A DNA stretch of 64,000 bases from Frondihabitans sp. 762G35. Lineage in GTDB: Bacteria > Actinomycetota > Actinomycetes > Actinomycetales > Microbacteriaceae. Where the stretch lies: contig NZ_CP014619.1 of assembly GCF_002074055.1 (NCBI RefSeq), positions 930,001-994,000 on the forward strand, written 5' to 3'. The notes beneath the pieces were generated by a model. That model had not been told where the DNA came from and made no database searches. It saw nothing but the letters and a program-made list of their open reading frames with translations. Every line of letters begins with the position of its first letter. Position 1 is the first letter of the stretch. Below, one piece after another: positions 51,062-59,414 of this stretch. The translations under genes were made by a program, and so were the position numbers.

Positions 51062-51164
51062 GGCGCTCGATCGGGGAGCGCTAGGTCGCGTGCCCGGTGC
51101 CGAGTGGGTCGCGCGCTCCGTGCACGCCGACCGTCCGCCTCCGGCGGCGGGATCCCTCCACAGC

Positions 51165-51215
51165 ACGGCCCGGTAGGCGAGTTCTCCCCAGAGGGAGTCT
51201 CGGCGGCCGGGCCGT
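51165..51215 (+). terminator. Inverted repeat before the SSB-like gene
   Basis: ACGGCCCGG (51165-51173) and CCGGGCCGT (51207-51215) form a 9-bp stem with a 33-nt loop. It could terminate the msrA transcript or act as an operator. Confidence 0.35.
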
Positions 51216-51241
51216 TCTCCGTGCGGCGGGAGACTCGCTGC

Positions 51242-52009
51242 ATGACAGACACGATCTCCCTCACCGGCGTCGTCGGCACGACGCCCAAGTCCCTCCAGAC
51301 GCAGACCGGCCTCTGGATCGCGAGCTTCCGGCTGGCGTCCTCGCAGCGACGCTTCGACCGGCAGAAGAACGAGTGGGTCGAGTCCGATCCCAACTGGTAC
51401 ACGGTCAACGCCTTCCGGCAGCTCGCCGACAACGTCTCCGTGTCGCTCTCGAAGGGCGACCGGGTGGTCGTCACGGGGCGGCTCCGCATCCGAGCGTGGG
51501 AGTCGGGCGACCGCACCGGCACGACCGTCGAGATCGATGCCGAATCCGTCGGCCACGACCTCTTCTGGGGAACGACGACGCTGACGCGCATCTCCCCGGC
51601 GGGCGGCTCCGCCCGCTCCGACGCGGTCCCGCAGGAGTCGCGGGTCGCCGCGTCGGCTGCGCTCGCGCCCGCGGGCGGCGCGTCGTCCCCGGGGGTGGCG
51701 CCCGGCGGTGGCGCGGCGTCTGCCGGTGGGGCCGCGGCCTCGTGGGGCGTCGGGCTCGTTCCGGTGTCTCCGGGGTCGGGCGTGGCAGAGGCTGTGGGTG
51801 CGGCGGGTGCGGCGGGTGCTGTGGGTGCGACCGGTGACGTCGGTGCGCTCGCCGCATCCGGGGCGGCCCTCGTCGGGGCGGTCTCGATCGGAGGGGCTGC
51901 GGCTGAGTCCGCGGGCGCCGACACGGTCGCGCCGGATCTCGTGACGGCCGGTTCCGGCCCCGGGGCCCGGGAGCGCTGGCACGGCGACGACGCCGAGGCC
52001 CCCTTCTGA
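51242..52009 (+). CDS. Single-stranded DNA-binding protein paralogue
   Basis: The product has 255 residues. The N-terminal OB fold (about 1-115) reads TISLTGVVGTTPKSLQTQTGLWIASFRLASSQRR and WYTVNAFRQLADNV, as in SSB. A long Gly/Ala/Val-rich low-complexity linker (about 120-230) leads to the acidic tip DDAEAPF, the hallmark protein-interaction tail of SSB. It is not in the rpsF-rpsR context of the housekeeping gene, so it is probably a second SSB used in recombination, repair or natural transformation. A GGGAGA site precedes the ATG. Confidence 0.85.
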   Translation: MTDTISLTGVVGTTPKSLQTQTGLWIASFRLASSQRRFDRQKNEWVESDPNWYTVNAFRQLADNVSVSLSKGDRVVVTGRLRIRAWESGDRTGTTVEIDAESVGHDLFWGTTTLTRISPAGGSARSDAVPQESRVAASAALAPAGGASSPGVAPGGGAASAGGAAASWGVGLVPVSPGSGVAEAVGAAGAAGAVGATGDVGALAASGAALVGAVSIGGAAAESAGADTVAPDLVTAGSGPGARERWHGDDAEAPF

Positions 52010-52053
52010 CGTGGCTACCCGTCGCAGCCCGGGGTGGCCCGTAGACTCGCCCC

Positions 52054-52551
52054 GTGTTCCTCCGTTCTCCGCGCCTCACCATCGCGGGCATCGTCTCGCG
52101 GGTCGCCGTCGTCGGGCTGTGTGCGGTCGCCCTGACGTCCTGCACGAGCCAGGCGCCGGATCCTGCGGTCTCGAGTTCCGCGGCGTCGTCGGCCTCGGCC
52201 CGGCCCTCCGCGACACCCGCGCCGCGATTCAGCGCCGACGCGTCGACGCCCGAGGCCCTGCGCTTCTTCGACGCCACGGTGACGACGCTCCTGAAGACCG
52301 ACCCGAAGCCGCACGGACGCGACGTGATCGACGCTCTCGTCAAGGCCGGTTTCGACAAGAAGGCCATGGAGATCACGGCCGACCAGACCACGCTCGGGCG
52401 CGACGTCGACTCGATCGAGTTCTCGGTGCTCTGGAAGAAGAAGGACTGCCTCGTCGGCCAGGTCGGCTCGTCGGGGTTCGGGAGCGCCTCGTCGCGCGTC
52501 CTCGGCACCGGCAAGTGCCTCGTCGGCCAGACGCGCGCGATCGACTGGTAG
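52054..52551 (+). CDS. DUF6993 domain lipoprotein
   Basis: The product has 165 residues. A lipoprotein signal ends in ALTSC; a Ser/Ala/Pro linker leads to a domain ending GTGKCLVGQTRAIDW, which I recognise as DUF6993, common in Microbacteriaceae. Two Cys (KKDCLVG and GKCLVG) may form a disulfide outside the cell. The GTG start lies 6 nt after TAGACT, so it is probably leaderless. Function unknown. Confidence 0.8.
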   Translation: MFLRSPRLTIAGIVSRVAVVGLCAVALTSCTSQAPDPAVSSSAASSASARPSATPAPRFSADASTPEALRFFDATVTTLLKTDPKPHGRDVIDALVKAGFDKKAMEITADQTTLGRDVDSIEFSVLWKKKDCLVGQVGSSGFGSASSRVLGTGKCLVGQTRAIDW

Positions 52552-52664
52552 GAGGCACCGCCTCGTCGCCGGCTGCGGGCGACTCCTCCGACATCGGGAG
52601 GGGCGGGGCGCGCGGCGGCTCCCGGGCCGTCCGGTGCCGCGGCGCGAGCCAATAGACTCGACGC

Positions 52665-54347
<1,683 letters not shown>

Positions 54348-54349
54348 CG

Positions 54350-54823
54350 ATGGCACGGCTGCACGTCCCCACCGTCCTGCGGTGGGGAGATCTCGACGCG
54401 TACGGGCACGTGAACAACGCCGAGATGCTGCACCTGCTCGAGGAGGCCCGCATCCAGGCGTTCTGGGCGGTGGGCGACGAGTCCGACGACCACGCGTCGA
54501 CGGCCATCCTCGACTCGAGCCCCGACACCGAGACCTGGAGTCTCATCGCCCGGCAGGAGGTGGAGTACCTCGCGCCGATCGCCTACACGCGGCAGCCGCT
54601 CGACATCCAGCTCTGGATCGGTCACCTCGGCGGTGCGAGCCTCGAGATCTACTACGAGGTCTTCTCCCCGGTCGGGGTGGAGCCCCGCATCCTGCACACC
54701 CGCGCCGCGAGCACGCTCGTGCTCGTCGATGCGGCGACGCAGCGCCCCCGGCGGATCAACGACGCCGAGCGCGCCGCCTGGTCGCCCTTCACGGACGAGC
54801 CGCTGACGTTCCGTCGCCGCTGA
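54350..54823 (+). CDS. Acyl-CoA thioesterase, hotdog fold (YbgC/FadM type)
   Basis: The product has 157 residues. The catalytic segment is RWGDLDAYGHVNNAEMLHLLEEAR, with the Asp of the 4-hydroxybenzoyl-CoA thioesterase type, and ARQEVEYLAPIAY is the second hotdog strand pair. It hydrolyses acyl-CoA in the cytoplasm. It starts 2 nt after ettA, so it is probably cotranscribed and coupled. Confidence 0.88.
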   Translation: MARLHVPTVLRWGDLDAYGHVNNAEMLHLLEEARIQAFWAVGDESDDHASTAILDSSPDTETWSLIARQEVEYLAPIAYTRQPLDIQLWIGHLGGASLEIYYEVFSPVGVEPRILHTRAASTLVLVDAATQRPRRINDAERAAWSPFTDEPLTFRRR

Positions 54824-54878
54824 CGCGCCCCGGCGCTCGCGCCGGGGGTGCGGCTCGCGCCGCCCGCGGCTCCTGCGT

Positions 54879-55214
54879 GACTCCACGACTCGCCGCTCAT
54901 GTTCGTGGAACGCGGCCAATCGTGGAGTGTCGCGCCCTGCGCGGAGGCGCTGCGGCACGTGCCTCCGGCGAGACTCCACGACTCGCCGCTCATGTTCGTG
55001 GAACGTGCCCAATCGTGGAGTGTCGCGCCCCGGGCGGAGGCGGTGCGGCACGCGGCTCCTGCGTGACTCCACGACTCGCCGCTCATGTTCGTGAAGCGTG
55101 GCCAATCGTGGAGTGTCGCGCCCCGCGCGGAGGCGGTGCTGCACGCGCCTCCTGCGAGACTCCACGATTCGCCGCTCATGTTCGTGGAACGTGGCCAATC
55201 GTGGAGTCTCGACG
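54879..55214. repeat. Four-copy 93-bp tandem repeat with internal palindrome
   Basis: Units begin at 54879, 54972, 55065 and 55158, a constant 93-bp period; the last unit is partial. Each contains ACTCCACGA, then TTCGTGGAA or a variant, then AATCGTGGAGT, so it can fold into alternative hairpins. The last unit ends with the 14-bp pair GAGACTCCACGATT / AATCGTGGAGTCTC. Together with short flanks it fills the 395-bp gap between the two thioesterase genes. A single related palindrome lies at 25634-25688. Confidence 0.9.
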
Positions 55215-55218
55215 GAGG

Positions 55219-56139
55219 CTAGTACCCCGGAACCCGCGTCATCCCCTCCTGCGCCACACTCGCCAGGAGCCGGCCGTCGCGGTCGTAGAAGCGGCCCTGC
55301 GCCAGGCCCCGTCCGCCCACCGCGGTCGGCGACTCCATCGCGTAGAGCAGCCACTCGTCGGCGCGGCCGGGCCGGTGCCACCACATGGCGTGGTCGAGGC
55401 TGGCGATCTTCATGCCGGGCGTCGACATCGGGAGGCCGTGCCGGCGGAAGATCGGCTCGAGGATCCCGAGGTCGCTCGCGTAGGCCAGCGCCGCCCGGTG
55501 GAGAGCGGGGTCGTCGGGGAGAGGCCCGATGGTCTTCATCCAGAGCGCCTGGTGGGCGACGTGGGCGCCCTCGACGCGCACGAAGATCGGCGAGGGCACG
55601 TGGCGCACGTCGAAGGGGCGGCCGTTGGCCCAGAACCGGGCGGCAGGATGCTCGATGCCCGCGAGCGACTCCGCGAGCGTCGGCAGCGACTCCGGATCGG
55701 GGAGGTCGGCGGCCATCGGCAGCTGATGGTCGAGTCCGCTGTCGACGGTCTGGAACGACGAGATCGTCGACATGATCGGCACGCCGTTCTGGAGGGCCTC
55801 GGTGCGCCGGGTGGCGAAGGACCGGCCGTCGTGACTCCGGTCGACCTGGAACTCGATCGGGAGCTCCACCTTGCCGGCCCGCAGGAAGTAGGCGTGCATC
55901 GAGTGCGCGACCTTCTCGTCGGGCACGGTGCGCTGTGCGGCGATGAGCGACTGCGCAAGCACCTGCCCGCCGAAGACGCGCCCGTTCGGCTGCCACTGGC
56001 TGGGACCCTCGAAGACGTCGAGCGGAGCGGACGAGCCGCGCCCGGCGGATCCTGCGGGACGAGGCGTGAGCTCGAAGACGTGGAGGAGGTCGGCGAGGGG
56101 ATCGTCCGGCGCGGAGCCGGGCTCGGAGTGTGCGGTCAT
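55219..56139 (-). CDS. tesB: Acyl-CoA thioesterase II
   Basis: The product has 306 residues. It is a double-hotdog thioesterase: FGGQVLAQSLIAAQRTV with HSMHAYFLRAG in the first half, and ASLDHAMWWHRPGRADEWLLYAMESPTAVGGRGLAQGRFYDRDG in the second, containing the TesB Asp/Gln/Thr active-site region. It hydrolyses medium- to long-chain acyl-CoA in the cytoplasm. The start is set by TAAACT, 7 nt upstream on the minus strand. Its 3' end borders the 93-bp repeat array. Confidence 0.93.
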   Translation of the reverse strand: MTAHSEPGSAPDDPLADLLHVFELTPRPAGSAGRGSSAPLDVFEGPSQWQPNGRVFGGQVLAQSLIAAQRTVPDEKVAHSMHAYFLRAGKVELPIEFQVDRSHDGRSFATRRTEALQNGVPIMSTISSFQTVDSGLDHQLPMAADLPDPESLPTLAESLAGIEHPAARFWANGRPFDVRHVPSPIFVRVEGAHVAHQALWMKTIGPLPDDPALHRAALAYASDLGILEPIFRRHGLPMSTPGMKIASLDHAMWWHRPGRADEWLLYAMESPTAVGGRGLAQGRFYDRDGRLLASVAQEGMTRVPGY

Positions 56140-56160
56140 CAGCGGTAGTTTAGAGCGCCC

Positions 56161-56838
56161 ATGTTTACTGCATTCACGCTTCCGGATTCGCTGTCGCTCG
56201 ACGACCTCCACACCTTCCTCGGGCGCGCGGCGACGGTGGACGACGGCTCCACGCGTCTCGTCGGCGCCGGGGGAGTGCTGGCGGTGTACGTGGGCGTGCT
56301 CGCTCCCTCCGGCATCCTCGACCGGGCTCCGACCGTTATGGGACTCCGCACGTACGCCGTCGCCGACGAGCGGGACTTCGACGTGGTCGTGCCGATCCGC
56401 GCACTCCTCGACCGTGTGGCGCGGCTCCGGAACGACATCCAGGATCCGACGGCACCGATCCAGATCCTCGTCCCGCCGGTCGTCACCGCGGCCTCCTGGG
56501 CGGCGATCACCCCGCCTCGGGGCGGCTGGACTCCCGAGGCCGACGTGGACGCCGACCTCCTCGAGAGCGCGGCCAAGGCGGGCATCGACGAGGTGGCCGC
56601 CACGATCCCCGCGGGGACCGGCGAACAGATCGTCCACCGCGTCCGGTCGGAGGTGTGGTCTCGGCCCGTCGTAGGGGCCGACGCCGTTCCGAGCGGTGCC
56701 GCCTTCGCGGCGCTTGCTCTCGGGTTTCTCGGCGCCGACGACCGGGTGCGCCTCTTCTCGTCCGGTCCGTGGCTGCGCGTGAGCACGAGCCGCGGTCACG
56801 TCCTGGTCAAGCAGCGCGGCGGTCCGGGCTCCCTCTGA
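56161..56838 (+). CDS. Conserved hypothetical protein
   Basis: The product has 225 residues, with no signal peptide and no membrane helix. It begins MFTAFTLPDSLSLDDLHTFLGRA and contains DRVARLRNDIQDPTAPIQILVPPVV, then a C-terminal half ending in WLRVSTSRGHVLVKQRGG. I do not recognise a characterised family; it appears actinobacterial. It is divergent from tesB with only 21 nt between the starts, so the two promoters overlap (TAGTTT at 56146-56151). Confidence 0.75.
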   Translation: MFTAFTLPDSLSLDDLHTFLGRAATVDDGSTRLVGAGGVLAVYVGVLAPSGILDRAPTVMGLRTYAVADERDFDVVVPIRALLDRVARLRNDIQDPTAPIQILVPPVVTAASWAAITPPRGGWTPEADVDADLLESAAKAGIDEVAATIPAGTGEQIVHRVRSEVWSRPVVGADAVPSGAAFAALALGFLGADDRVRLFSSGPWLRVSTSRGHVLVKQRGGPGSL

Positions 56839-56949
56839 CGCCAGCGCGCGGCCCGCTCGCCATCGCCGGCCCGCAGGATGCCCGACCTCTGCCGCAGCGG
56901 CGCCCGACGACCCGAGCGGCTCTGCACCCGCCCGGCGTAACGTCGAAGC

Positions 56950-57801
56950 ATGTCACTTCTCCTCACCGGTGCCACCGGTTACATCGGGTCCTCCGTCCTC
57001 CGCTCCCTCGTCGAGCGCGGCCACACCGTCACAGCCCTCGTCCGCTCCGAGGAGAAGGCGGCGCAGGTCGGCGCCGCGGGGGCGAACGCCGTCGTCGGCA
57101 GCATCACCGACCTCGACCTCCTGCGGCGTCTCGTCGCGGAGAGCGACGGCGTCATCCACACGGCGTCGCCGGGCGACGAGACGAGCGCCGCCGTCGACGG
57201 TGACCTCGTCGATGTCGTCGTCGGGGAGTTCTCCGGCACCGATCGCCCGTTCGTCCACACGGGCGGCATCTGGATCTTCGGTGCGGGCGACGACCTCGAC
57301 GAGTCGACGCCCCCGAAACCGCTCCCCATCACGGGCTGGCGGCTCGACGTGGAGAGGAAGGTCCGCGAGTCGGACGTCCACACGACGATCATCGCGCCGG
57401 GAATCGTCTACGGGCGCGGCGCCGGCATCCCGAGCATGCTGATCGGGCAGGGCGAGGTCCGTCTGGTCGGCGACGGGTCGCAGCACTGGACCTCCGTGCA
57501 CGTCGACGACCTCGGCGTCCTCTACGCCCTCGCCTACGAGAAGGCCGCGGCGGACGAGTACTACCTCGGCGCCTCCGGCGAGAACCCGACCGTCCGGGAA
57601 CTCGGCGAGGCCGTGTCGCAGGGCGCCGACGTGGTGGCGGAGAGCGCGCAGGAGTCGCGGGACCGCCTGGGCGAGGCCTTCGCCGACGCCCTCCTCCTCG
57701 ACCAGCAGGCGAGTGGGTCGCATGCCAAGGAGAGCCTCGGCTGGACGCCGAGCGGCCCGTCGCTCGTCGACGATCTCGCTTCGGGCAGCTACACGCGCTG
57801 A
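56950..57801 (+). CDS. SDR-type NAD(P)-binding protein
   Basis: The product has 283 residues. The N-terminal Rossmann motif is LLTGATGYIGSSVL, and VRSEEKAAQV suggests NADP preference. Conserved segments are FVHTGGIWIFGAGDD and TIIAPGIVYGRGAGIPSML. The YxxxK catalytic pair is not evident, so it may be an atypical reductase or a redox sensor. The ATG lies 6 nt after TAACGT, indicating a leaderless message. Monocistronic and convergent with the globin gene. Confidence 0.85.
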   Translation: MSLLLTGATGYIGSSVLRSLVERGHTVTALVRSEEKAAQVGAAGANAVVGSITDLDLLRRLVAESDGVIHTASPGDETSAAVDGDLVDVVVGEFSGTDRPFVHTGGIWIFGAGDDLDESTPPKPLPITGWRLDVERKVRESDVHTTIIAPGIVYGRGAGIPSMLIGQGEVRLVGDGSQHWTSVHVDDLGVLYALAYEKAAADEYYLGASGENPTVRELGEAVSQGADVVAESAQESRDRLGEAFADALLLDQQASGSHAKESLGWTPSGPSLVDDLASGSYTR

Positions 57802-57822
57802 GCTCGCGGCTGGAGCGGGGGC

Positions 57823-58215
57823 CTACGCGTCGAAGGTGTTGACCATCGCGTGGGCGGCCCGCTCCAGGTAGTCCCAGAGAGTGGCGTCGTCGAGCGGCGA
57901 GAGGTGGAGCGAGTCGACCGCCTCGCGCATGTGGAGGAGCCAGCGGTCGCGGGCCTCGGGGTTGACCTTGAACGGCTGGTGCCGCATCCGGAGCCGCGGG
58001 TGACCGCGCTCCTGGCTGTAGGTCGTCGGGCCGCCCCAGTACTGCTCGAGGAATCCCGTCAGGCGCTGGATCGCCCCTTCGAGGTCGTCGGCCGGGTACA
58101 TGGGCCACACGACCGGATCGGCGCGGATGCCCTCGTAGAAGGTCCTGACGAGCGCCTCGAAAGTCGGCCGCCCGCCGATTCTCTCGTAGAAGGTCTGGGT
58201 GGGGGCGTCGGTCAT
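57823..58215 (-). CDS. Group II truncated haemoglobin
   Basis: The product has 130 residues. It is a trHbO-like globin: FYERIGGRPTFEALVRTFYEGI (helices A/B), the YPADDLEGA segment, FLEQYWGGPTTYSQERGHPRLRMRHQPF with the WGGP and proximal region, and DYLERAAHAMVN (the G8-type Trp region is WDYLERA). It binds O2 or NO in the cytoplasm. ATGA overlap with the upstream mechanosensitive channel gene indicates one operon. Confidence 0.92.
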   Translation of the reverse strand: MTDAPTQTFYERIGGRPTFEALVRTFYEGIRADPVVWPMYPADDLEGAIQRLTGFLEQYWGGPTTYSQERGHPRLRMRHQPFKVNPEARDRWLLHMREAVDSLHLSPLDDATLWDYLERAAHAMVNTFDA

Positions 58216-59327
58216 CGGGGCTCTCCGGGATCGCGCGGCGGACGGGAGTCGGGCCGTCCCGACTCGCCGGGTCGCTCCGTGGTCGTCTTCGGGGCGCGGG
58301 GTGCGCGAGGGGCCGACGGCGCCTTCCGCTTCGCGATCGGGGTGGGCGCCGTCTCGACGGGGCGAGCGCCCCGGACCGACGTCGCCTCGTCGAAGCCGGT
58401 GAGGACGACGCTGTGCAGGCTCGGGAGGACGAGGCCGAGGTCGTCGGTCGTCTTCTTCAGACGGGACCGGAGCTCTCGCGCGACATTGTCTTTCTCCGCC
58501 GAGCGGGTGCGGACGACGAGACGGACGACGAGCGCCGACTCCGAGATCGACTGGAGCCCCCACAGCTCGGGCTTCTCGACGACGCGGTTCCGCCAGCGCG
58601 GCTGATTCGTGAGTTCCGTCGCCGTCGCGAGGATCCGCTCCTGCACCGTGTCGATGTCGGCCTCGTAGGGGATCGCCAGGTCGATGATGACCCGCGCCCA
58701 GCCCTGCGACATGTTGCCGACGCGCAGGATCTCACCGTTCCGGACGAACCAGAGGGTGCCGTTCACGTCGCGCACCTGCGTCACCCGGATGCCGACGGCC
58801 TCGACCACGCCGGTGGCGAGTTGGACATCGACCACGTCGCCGACGCCGAGCTGGTCCTCGACCACCATGAAGACGCCGCTGAGGAGATCTTTGACGATGT
58901 TCTGCGCGCCGAACGCGAGCCCGGCGGCGACGACTCCGGCGGCGCTGACAATTCCGACCGTCGGGATCTCGAGGATCCCGATGATGGTCGTCAGGGCGAT
59001 CACCACGACGAGGACGCTGACGACATTGCTGAGAAGGCTGCCGAGGGTGCGCGTGCGCTGCACGACGCGGACCGCCTGGAGCGGGGACGCCACGAGCGCC
59101 TGGGTGTCCTCGACGTTCTGCTTCTTCTTGACACCGTTGACGATCTGGTCGACGCTGCGCCGGATGGCGAAGTGCGCGATGACCCGCACGATGATGGCGC
59201 CGACGACGACGCCCAGGATCTTGATCGGAATGCCCCACATCGACCAGAACGCGTCGACACCGCTGGCGGCTGCCACGACGACGCTCGGGGTCGATGAGGC
59301 GGCGAGGAGAAGGGGGGAGGAGATCAT
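58212..59327 (-). CDS. Small-conductance mechanosensitive channel (MscS family)
   Basis: The product has 371 residues. An N-terminal hydrophobic segment, TM1 and TM2 (about 25-50 and 100-125) are followed by the pore helix GIVSAAGVVAAGLAFGAQNIVKDLLSGVFMVVEDQLGVGDVVDV, the MscS signature. A cytoplasmic vestibule domain follows. The C-terminus (about 310-371) is Arg/Pro/Lys-rich and disordered. It releases osmolytes on hypo-osmotic shock. The start at 59327 is 7 nt after TAGCAT; an in-frame ATG 9 nt upstream lies inside that box. Confidence 0.92.
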   Translation of the reverse strand: MISSPLLLAASSTPSVVVAAASGVDAFWSMWGIPIKILGVVVGAIIVRVIAHFAIRRSVDQIVNGVKKKQNVEDTQALVASPLQAVRVVQRTRTLGSLLSNVVSVLVVVIALTTIIGILEIPTVGIVSAAGVVAAGLAFGAQNIVKDLLSGVFMVVEDQLGVGDVVDVQLATGVVEAVGIRVTQVRDVNGTLWFVRNGEILRVGNMSQGWARVIIDLAIPYEADIDTVQERILATATELTNQPRWRNRVVEKPELWGLQSISESALVVRLVVRTRSAEKDNVARELRSRLKKTTDDLGLVLPSLHSVVLTGFDEATSVRGARPVETAPTPIAKRKAPSAPRAPRAPKTTTERPGESGRPDSRPPRDPGEPR

Positions 59328-59368
59328 CCGAACCATGCTAGGGCCGTCGTCGACGGAGAGGCTGAGGG

Positions 59369-59410
59369 CGGGCGGGGGCCGCGCCCGCGGAGAGGCGCGA
59401 CCCCCGCCCG
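59369..59410 (-). terminator. Hairpin downstream of pepN
   Basis: CGGGCGGGGG (59369-59378) and CCCCCGCCCG (59401-59410) are perfect 10-bp arms 4 nt after the pepN stop codon. Confidence 0.6.
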
Positions 59411-59414
59411 GCGA

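Noticed and set aside
54879-55214. CRISPR array
   Set aside because: The whole 93-bp unit repeats, not a short repeat with unique spacers, and no cas genes are present.
54382-56148. Long plus-strand open frame through the 93-bp repeats, encoding a 31-residue repeat
   Set aside because: It is open only because the period (93) is a multiple of three; it begins out of frame inside the thioesterase gene and ends antisense to tesB. The minus strand is also open across the repeats.
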